NCBI GenBank assembly: GCA_020058315.1
Contig: JAGVEK010000220.1
Coordinates: forward strand, 1-12,011
Length of the DNA: 12,011 bases
Direction of reading: 5' to 3'
DNA from: Candidatus Zixiibacteriota bacterium
Lineage (GTDB): Bacteria > Zixibacteria > MSB-5A5 > WJJR01
Shown here piece by piece: positions 7,606-12,011 of the stretch. Numbering within the stretch: the stretch's first letter is position 1; the number at the start of each line of letters is the position of its first letter. Below the pieces are notes generated by a model that ran no database searches, was not told where the DNA came from, and worked only from the letters and a program-made list of their open reading frames with translations. Both the position numbers and the translations under genes were made by a program.

Positions 7606-8100
7606 GGGCTCTCCCTTGAATGTTGCACCTCAATCCTATTGTGAAGTCGATGTGATAGTGCGGAGCAGGACGCAAGCCGCGACCGCCCGGAGGGCGTCCG
7701 AGCCGGGGACTTCCGGTAACCAATGTAGATGTAAAGACTTTCGCGTCCATGCGAACCGATTCTCGGGTGCCGCGCGTTATGCGTGCCCCTCTTTATTCTT
7801 CGACCGTTGACCGGCGTTCTACATGGGCGGCAGATAGTTTACCGCCACGTGAAGACACCCCCATGTAATCCCCTGACGGCGGGCGGACTGCAGCCCCACC
7901 GTCACCCGAATCGAAATCTCGCCCAATCCCGACCGGTGTCAATGAAAAAATGCACGGTCCGTGCCGACGGACAGCAAAGTCGGTCAAGAGCTTAGGCTGG
8001 CAGTGGTCAGGAGCCCGCCCGCGGCAGAGGGGCCGGAGCAGCCGTCACCCGCCGAAAGGGGATTGGCGGTTAAGCGATTACACGACAATGGGTTATTGCA
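7606..8100. other. intergenic region between the metabolic block and the surface operon
   Basis: Nearly 500 bases without a recognisable gene. Frames of 60-80 codons exist on both strands, but they are Arg/Pro-rich, lack good ribosome sites and match nothing I recognise. The region contains the candidate terminator at 7944-7964. It also has a GC-rich hairpin near 7680-7699 (GACCGCCC GGA GGGCGTC with one bulged base). A TTGACA hexamer on the minus strand at 7937-7942 is present, but the best hexamer 17 nt downstream (AGATTT) is a poor -10 element. No tRNA, cobalamin-box or T-box signature was found. The promoter of the surface operon probably lies here but cannot be fixed by eye. Confidence 0.6.
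7944..7964 (-). terminator. candidate Rho-independent terminator after the aminotransferase
   Basis: On the minus strand GCACG-GAC-CGTGC is followed by A and a run of six T. An overlapping alternative stem, GTCCGT-CGGC-ACGGAC, starts just upstream. The site lies about 140 nt after the aminotransferase stop codon and before the receptor leader, so it suits the end of the coaE-transketolase-aminotransferase unit. The stem is short (5 bp with a three-base loop), which lowers confidence. Confidence 0.5.
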
Positions 8101-9294
8101 TTAGAGCTTCGCCACGAACGCCTCGACCCGTTCCAGACCCAGCTTGATATTCTCGATAGAATTCGCGTACGAGAACCGAAGATACCCTTCACCGAAACGT
8201 CCGAAAGCAGTGCCTGACAGGGCGGCAACCCCTGCCTCCTGCAGCATTCGATCGGCCAAAGTCTGTGAATCAACTCCCAGCCGGGAAGTGTTGGGAAAGA
8301 CATAGAAGGCCCCGGCCGGCTTGCGGCAGGTAATGCGATCGATGCGATTGAGCCCGGCGACGATAGCGTCTCTCCGGCGCTGGAATTCGGCCCGCATCGC
8401 CTCGACCGGACCCTGGGGCCCAAAGAGTGCGGGAGGAATGACCATCTGGGAAAAAGTCGCGGTGCACGAGTTGCTGTTTGTCTGCAGCTTCGCGACCGCG
8501 GCGGCCAGCGTCGGTTGCATCACGCCCCACCCGAGTCTCCACCCGGTCATGGCGAATGTCTTCGACATGCCGTCCAGGAGAATCACCTGGTCCATCGCCT
8601 CCGGGACCACGTGCAGAATACTCGTGAAATCTCCCTCGTAGATGATTCTGGAGTATATCTCATCCGCGAGAATGTAGATATCGCGATCCAGGGCCAGGCG
8701 GCCAACCGCCTCGAGGTCTTCAGCGGTTAGGATCGACCCCGTGGGATTCTGGGGCGAGTTGATGATGATCAGCTTGGTCCGATCCGTCACGAGGTCGAGT
8801 AACTCACCTACGTCCAGCCGGAAATCGTTCTCTTCATGGAGCTGAATGGGGACGGGCCGTCCCCCGACAAAGCGTATTACTGATTCGTAGATCGGGAATC
8901 CCGGGTTGGGGTAGATGACTTCATCGCCCTCATCAACCAACGCGAGGATTGTGTAGAACATGATCGGCTTGGCACCCGGAGTAATGACCACACGCTCGAA
9001 ATCCACCGGGACACGGCGTGTCTCGGAAACATAGCGGGCGATCGCCTGTCGGGCCTCGGGCAGTCCCGGCGATGGGCCGTAATGGGTTGCCCCTGCTTTG
9101 AGCGCGCGAACCGCCTCATCAACAATGTGCGCTGGGGTCTCGAAATCGGGCTCCCCTATCTCCAGGTGGACAATCGTCCGTCCCTGACTTTCAAGCTGTC
9201 GCGCCTTGGCGAGAACCACGAATGCGGTCTCCGTCCCGAGATCGGACATCCGTTGCGCGAACCGGATTCCATGTTTCTTCTCAGTGATTAGCAT
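8101..9294 (-). CDS. pyridoxal-phosphate aminotransferase, class I/II (aspartate-aminotransferase-like)
   Basis: A 397-residue fold-type I PLP enzyme moving an amino group between an amino acid and a 2-oxoacid in the cytoplasm. Visible landmarks are HLEIGEPDFETP (residues 43-54), the NPTG motif with Asn183, LADEIYSRIIY with Asp211 (pyridine nitrogen) and Tyr214, SKTFAMTGWRLGW with Lys245 as the Schiff-base lysine and Arg253 for the phosphate, and YLRFSYA with Arg373, the expected substrate-carboxylate arginine. All catalytic positions are present and the length is normal. Substrate is uncertain: aspartate, alanine, aromatic or LL-diaminopimelate-type specificities share this fold. The ATG at 9292-9294 gives the normal N-terminus, with a modest GGGGAGTGAGAG-type ribosome site; Met16 lacks one. 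It lies 82 nt after the transketolase C-half on the same strand and is probably co-transcribed. No pathway partner next door fixes its role. Confidence 0.93.
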   Translation of the reverse strand: MLITEKKHGIRFAQRMSDLGTETAFVVLAKARQLESQGRTIVHLEIGEPDFETPAHIVDEAVRALKAGATHYGPSPGLPEARQAIARYVSETRRVPVDFERVVITPGAKPIMFYTILALVDEGDEVIYPNPGFPIYESVIRFVGGRPVPIQLHEENDFRLDVGELLDLVTDRTKLIIINSPQNPTGSILTAEDLEAVGRLALDRDIYILADEIYSRIIYEGDFTSILHVVPEAMDQVILLDGMSKTFAMTGWRLGWGVMQPTLAAAVAKLQTNSNSCTATFSQMVIPPALFGPQGPVEAMRAEFQRRRDAIVAGLNRIDRITCRKPAGAFYVFPNTSRLGVDSQTLADRMLQEAGVAALSGTAFGRFGEGYLRFSYANSIENIKLGLERVEAFVAKL

Positions 9295-9376
9295 ACGACT
9301 CTCACTCCCCGAAGTATGGCCTAACGCTTCCGCGACTGGCAGCGGCAGGCCTGGAATCAGATCCCCTTTGTTACCC

Positions 9377-10363
9377 TCAATAGACCTTCGCCGTCTTTCG
9401 GGCCATCACTTTGTTGACGGCCGACACGATGTGATCCGCCGTCAGTCCAAAGACGGACATCAACTCCACGGTATTCCCCGATTGCCCAAAACGGTCATCC
9501 ACAGCAACAAACTCCATGGGTACGGGGCGATTCCGGACCAGAACTTCTGCGACTGCGCCACCCAATCCCCCGTGTATTTGGTGCTCTTCCGCGGTGACGA
9601 CGGCTCCGCAGTCGTCCGCAGCTTGAATCAGCAGATGGCGGTCGATCGGCTTGATCGTATGCAAGTCGATGACACGTGCTTCGACATCCTTCTGGGCCAG
9701 AGTCTCCGCGGCCTGGAGTGCCTCGTGGACCATGACCCCGCAGGCGACAATCGCGACATCGTCGCCCTGACGCAGAATGTTGCCTTTGCCAATCTCAAAC
9801 GGCGTATTGGCATCGGTGATGCAGGGAACGTCCTCTCTCCCGAATCGAATATAGACCGGCCCCCAGATCGACGCAGCCGCCAGTGTCGCCTTGCGGGTTT
9901 CCTCAAAATCGCAGGGAACAATGACTTTCATGTTGGGCAGCACACGCATCATCGCGATTTCTTCAAGTGCCTGATGTGTGGCGCCGTCGGGGCCGACGGA
10001 AATCCCCCCGTGCGCGCCGCCAATCTTGACGTTCAGGTCAGAATAGCAAACCGTCACCCGAATCTGGTCGGCGCAACGGCAGGTGGCGAACGCGCCATAA
10101 GTGGCGAGAAATGGGATTTTGCCCACCAGCGAGAGTCCGGCCGCGGCCGTCATCATGTTCTGCTCAGCAACACCCATCTCGATGAAGCGGTCGGGGAATT
10201 CCTTCGCGAAAAAGCTCACCATCGTAGAGTCAGTGAGGTCGCCCACCAGCACCACGATGTCCGGGTTGTCTCTGCCCAGTTCGACCAGCGCCCGGCCGAA
10301 CCCCTCACGTGTCTTCTTCATCTGCGGCATGATTCGAGTCTCAACGGTGGACCGGATCGGCAC
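9377..10363 (-). CDS. tkt: transketolase, C-terminal subunit (pyrimidine-binding and C-terminal domains)
   Basis: The second half of a two-subunit transketolase, about 328 residues from a GTG start. With the N-terminal subunit it moves two-carbon ketol units between sugar phosphates in the non-oxidative pentose phosphate pathway, using thiamine diphosphate. GVAEQNM at residues 64-70 holds Glu67, equivalent to the cofactor-activating glutamate of the family (E. coli Glu411). VGPDGATHQALEE holds Asp126 and His130, at the positions of E. coli Asp469 and His473. The C-terminal domain follows from about residue 198 (GDDVAIVACGVMVHEALQAA). The GTG at 10361-10363 lies 12 nt after the N-subunit stop with GAGAG before it. 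ATGs at residues 12 and 15 are alternatives and would start closer to the conserved region. Paralogous 1-deoxyxylulose-5-phosphate synthase is much longer and single-chain, so it is unlikely. Confidence 0.93.
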   Translation of the reverse strand: MPIRSTVETRIMPQMKKTREGFGRALVELGRDNPDIVVLVGDLTDSTMVSFFAKEFPDRFIEMGVAEQNMMTAAAGLSLVGKIPFLATYGAFATCRCADQIRVTVCYSDLNVKIGGAHGGISVGPDGATHQALEEIAMMRVLPNMKVIVPCDFEETRKATLAAASIWGPVYIRFGREDVPCITDANTPFEIGKGNILRQGDDVAIVACGVMVHEALQAAETLAQKDVEARVIDLHTIKPIDRHLLIQAADDCGAVVTAEEHQIHGGLGGAVAEVLVRNRPVPMEFVAVDDRFGQSGNTVELMSVFGLTADHIVSAVNKVMARKTAKVY

Positions 10364-10375
10364 GGGTCGCTCTCT

Positions 10376-11248
10376 TTAGTTCTCAAGAAGCCGGGCAGAC
10401 CATTCGGCATAGCTGGTTCCGAGTTCGGCAAGCGCCCGATCGCCCTCTTCCGGTTTGGGTGGCTTCCCGTGCCATTCGAAGTTGTCAAACATGAACGAGA
10501 CGGGAAAACCCATCACGGTGCGTGCCAGGATGACCGTCGGCCGGCCTTTGCAGTGCCTCGCCTGCTCCAGCGCGCCGATGATCGCTGTGATGTCGTGGCC
10601 ATCAATCTCGATTACATTCCAGCGGAATGCGCGGTATTTGTCTCCCAGTGGGGCCAGTCCCATTATGTCTTCCACGTGACCATCGATCTGGATGTTGTTG
10701 TAGTCCACGATGGCACACAGGTTGTCCATCCGGTAGTGCCCTGCGGCCATGGCGGCTTCCCAAGTCGAACCTTCCTCATGCTCGCCATCGGATAAGAGAG
10801 CGTAGACGCGGCGCGGGTGACCGTCCATCCGCGAACCATACGCGGCGCCAAAAGCGATTGACAGACCCTGGCCCAGCGAGCCGGAGGAGACTTCCACCCC
10901 GGGTGTGTCGAGGCAGGAAGGATGGCCCTGAAGGTGACCATCAAGCTTGCGGAATTTCATCAAATCCTTGAGTGGGAAGTATCCCGCCTCGGCGAGAGCG
11001 GAATAGTGGATCGGCGTCATGTGACCCATGGAAAAGAACCACATGTCCCGGCCCGGCCACTTTGGGCTCTTGGGATCGTAGACCATTTCATGGAAGAACA
11101 GGGCCGAGGCGATGTCCGCAAAACCCATCGGTCCGCCAGTGTGCCCGGACTTTGCTTCCACCAGCATTGTGATGATGTCGCGGCGCAGCTCCAGCGACTT
11201 GATCGTTAATTGATCGATCGCGAGTCGATAAGGATTGGTGCGTGTCAT
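10376..11248 (-). CDS. tkt: transketolase, N-terminal subunit (thiamine-diphosphate-binding domain)
   Basis: A 290-residue subunit that binds the diphosphate of the cofactor. Numbered from the chosen start: SGHTGGPMG holds His36 (E. coli His26; Thr follows where Pro is usual), GHMTPIHYS holds His76, QGHP holds His109, and SSGSLGQGLS is the cofactor-loop region. LLSDGEHEEG with Asp154 and VDYNNIQIDG with Asn184 form the Mg-diphosphate site, with Ser in place of the first Gly of GDG. The start is not certain. The ATG at 11246-11248 gives a family-normal N-terminus but a weak ribosome site. In-frame ATGs at 11272 and 11305 extend it by 8 and 19 codons, and the 11305 ATG overlaps the coaE stop (TAATG). 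The gene follows coaE and is 12 nt ahead of its partner subunit. Confidence 0.92.
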   Translation of the reverse strand: MTRTNPYRLAIDQLTIKSLELRRDIITMLVEAKSGHTGGPMGFADIASALFFHEMVYDPKSPKWPGRDMWFFSMGHMTPIHYSALAEAGYFPLKDLMKFRKLDGHLQGHPSCLDTPGVEVSSGSLGQGLSIAFGAAYGSRMDGHPRRVYALLSDGEHEEGSTWEAAMAAGHYRMDNLCAIVDYNNIQIDGHVEDIMGLAPLGDKYRAFRWNVIEIDGHDITAIIGALEQARHCKGRPTVILARTVMGFPVSFMFDNFEWHGKPPKPEEGDRALAELGTSYAEWSARLLEN

Positions 11249-11287
11249 GGTCGTCGTTTCCGCTGCCAGCATGCTCTGTCTGTCGAC

Positions 11288-11303
11288 GGAGAGGTGCCTC
11301 TCC
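11288..11303. repeat. perfect 16-nt inverted repeat at the coaE/transketolase junction
   Basis: GGAGAGGTGCCTCTCC has 7-nt arms with a two-base centre. In RNA it would form a 6-bp stem with a four-base loop. On the minus strand it begins at the last base of the possible ATG (TAATG) that overlaps the coaE stop. Its left arm, GGAGAGG, is Shine-Dalgarno-like and would be masked when folded. No T tract follows, so it is not a terminator. Confidence 0.45.
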
Positions 11304-11304
11304 A

Positions 11305-11934
11305 TTATTCGCAAGATATGATGTTCTCCCAGCAAAGTCTTGCCCGGTGTTCCAGCATTGCCAGGGACTTGTCGTTTTTGACAACACAGTCGGCCATCTG
11401 CCGTCGCACTGTCCAGGGCAACTGTCCTCTCATACGCCCCATGATCTGGTCATCCGTCCAGCCACGTCTTCGCAGCCGTTCCTTCCGCAATGCCAAGGGA
11501 GCCCAGACGCCAACGAGATAGTCCCAGTGAACCCGTTTCCTACCCCATTCCGCCAGCAACGCAGCGTCGACAACCACAGCCTCGTGCTGCGAGAGGCGAG
11601 CGGCGTGGTCGATTTCCCGATTCAGTTCTCTCAAGAGATGCGGATGGATGATGCGGTTGAGACACTCGGTTGATTCCCGCGATTCAAAGGCCTTCGCCGC
11701 CAGAACGGATCGTTGGATCCGTCCGTTTATCAGCACATCAGCGCCGAATTCACTGGCCAGCCTTCGGCGCAATTCGGCCGACCGATCCACGACCCGCTTG
11801 CCCGTTTCGTCCCCTGAAACGAGCGCCCCTCCCCATCGGACAAAAAGAGAAGCCACCAGTGACTTCCCGGCACCGACGCCTCCTGTCACCCCTATCACCG
11901 GGAGTCTCCTCCCCGATTTGCGTGGATGGGCCAT
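11305..11934 (-). CDS. coaE: dephospho-CoA kinase
   Basis: A 209-residue P-loop kinase for the last step of coenzyme A synthesis, ATP plus dephospho-CoA to CoA. IGVTGGVGAGKS gives the Walker A loop with Lys24; Leu follows GKS where Thr is common. The first conserved acidic residue after it is Asp42, in SGDETGKRV, replacing the usual DAD. IIHPHL at about residues 94-99 is the family's HP motif. VVVDAALLAEWG matches the VxDxPLLFE segment, with Ala in place of Pro. RKERLRRRGWTDDQIMGRM followed by QLPWTVRRQMAD matches the lid/ADP-side segment. Length is normal. The ATG at 11932-11934 lacks a clear Shine-Dalgarno site. The end of the frame overlaps a possible start of the downstream transketolase gene, which suggests coupling. 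The identification rests on several motifs and is firm despite the substitutions. Confidence 0.92.
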   Translation of the reverse strand: MAHPRKSGRRLPVIGVTGGVGAGKSLVASLFVRWGGALVSGDETGKRVVDRSAELRRRLASEFGADVLINGRIQRSVLAAKAFESRESTECLNRIIHPHLLRELNREIDHAARLSQHEAVVVDAALLAEWGRKRVHWDYLVGVWAPLALRKERLRRRGWTDDQIMGRMRGQLPWTVRRQMADCVVKNDKSLAMLEHRARLCWENIISCE

Positions 11935-12011
11935 GAGGTTCTGAGAATCCAGCAGATGTCAGCGTGCGAAGGGGTTTTGCACCATCAAGGGCGATCAGCC
12001 GCTGTGCCCAT
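11935..12011 (-). other. right-edge sequence upstream of coaE, no assignable gene
   Basis: Seventy-seven bases precede coaE. On the minus strand two frames meet stop codons within the first 30 bases from the edge (TGA at 11985-11987 and another a few bases earlier); either could be the tail of an upstream gene. The third frame stays open through the coaE start and well into coaE, but its Arg/Gly-rich translation looks like a shadow. Too little sequence is visible to name the neighbour, and no promoter is evident. Confidence 0.3.

Noticed and set aside
7914..7942. Sigma-70-like promoter on the minus strand starting with TTGACA
   Set aside because: The -35 match is good, but at 17-nt spacing the -10 is AGATTT, and no better hexamer lies in range.
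7680..7960. Possible riboswitch (cobalamin or other) before the TonB receptor
   Set aside because: Looked for because such receptors are often cobalamin-regulated, but no B12-box-like or other class-defining conserved string is visible.
7793..7987. 64-codon minus-strand frame in the long spacer
   Set aside because: It runs across the candidate terminator, has no good ribosome site, and its composition looks random.
9318..9351. Hairpin in the 82-nt gap between transketolase and aminotransferase (GGCCT/AGGCC with inner CCGC/GCGG)
   Set aside because: The stem has a seven-base asymmetric bulge and no T tract on either strand, so a terminator is unlikely; not strong enough for a regulatory call.
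9206..10795. 529-codon plus-strand frame opposite the aminotransferase and transketolase genes
   Set aside because: It lies antisense to two well-identified genes, is rich in His, Arg and Asp as expected for a codon shadow, and has no recognisable domain.
1..12011. CRISPR arrays, insertion sequences, tRNA or rRNA genes, prophage or defence genes
   Set aside because: No regularly spaced repeats, transposase or recombinase motifs, or cloverleaf-type sequences were seen. The content is metabolic and outer-membrane genes.

Overview
The window reads almost entirely from the minus strand. It carries seven confident protein genes in two blocks separated by about 600 bases. The organism is probably an uncultured, fairly GC-rich Gram-negative lineage of the FCB (Fibrobacteres-Chlorobi-Bacteroidetes) superphylum, in the style of Zixibacteria, Eisenbacteria, Latescibacteria or KSB1. 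Three facts suggest this: a TonB-dependent receptor with an N-terminal carboxypeptidase-regulatory-like domain, a large exported protein ending in a FlgD-Ig/type IX secretion-type C-terminal domain, and a PorV/PorQ-family barrel. Strong Shine-Dalgarno sequences (AGGAGG) before all three argue against Bacteroidota proper, which largely lacks them. The lineage is inference; no marker gene is present.

Right block, read from high to low coordinates: dephospho-CoA kinase (coaE), the N-terminal and C-terminal halves of a split transketolase, then a class I/II PLP aminotransferase. coaE reads into the transketolase N-half gene and the two transketolase genes are 12 nt apart, so co-transcription is likely. 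These are central-metabolism genes: coenzyme A synthesis, non-oxidative pentose phosphate interconversions and amino-acid transamination. A hairpin with a T6 tract about 140 nt after the aminotransferase may end this unit.

Middle, about 7505-8100: no recognisable conserved gene. It holds the candidate terminator, presumably the promoter of the surface block, and a previously unlisted 34-codon leader ORF with a CxxC motif. The stop codon of that leader overlaps the TTG start of the TonB-dependent receptor.

Left block: TonB-dependent receptor, a 1019-aa secreted protein with a fibronectin-III-like module and a C-terminal sorting-type domain, and a PorV/PorQ-family outer-membrane protein. A textbook Rho-independent terminator lies 15 nt after the last gene. 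The three probably form one operon for the cell surface: a receptor, an exported product, and the type of barrel that in characterised type IX systems carries C-terminal-domain cargo. Whether they work together is inference. The extreme left edge may hold the first 33 codons of another minus-strand gene. The right-edge 77 bases hold no assignable gene.
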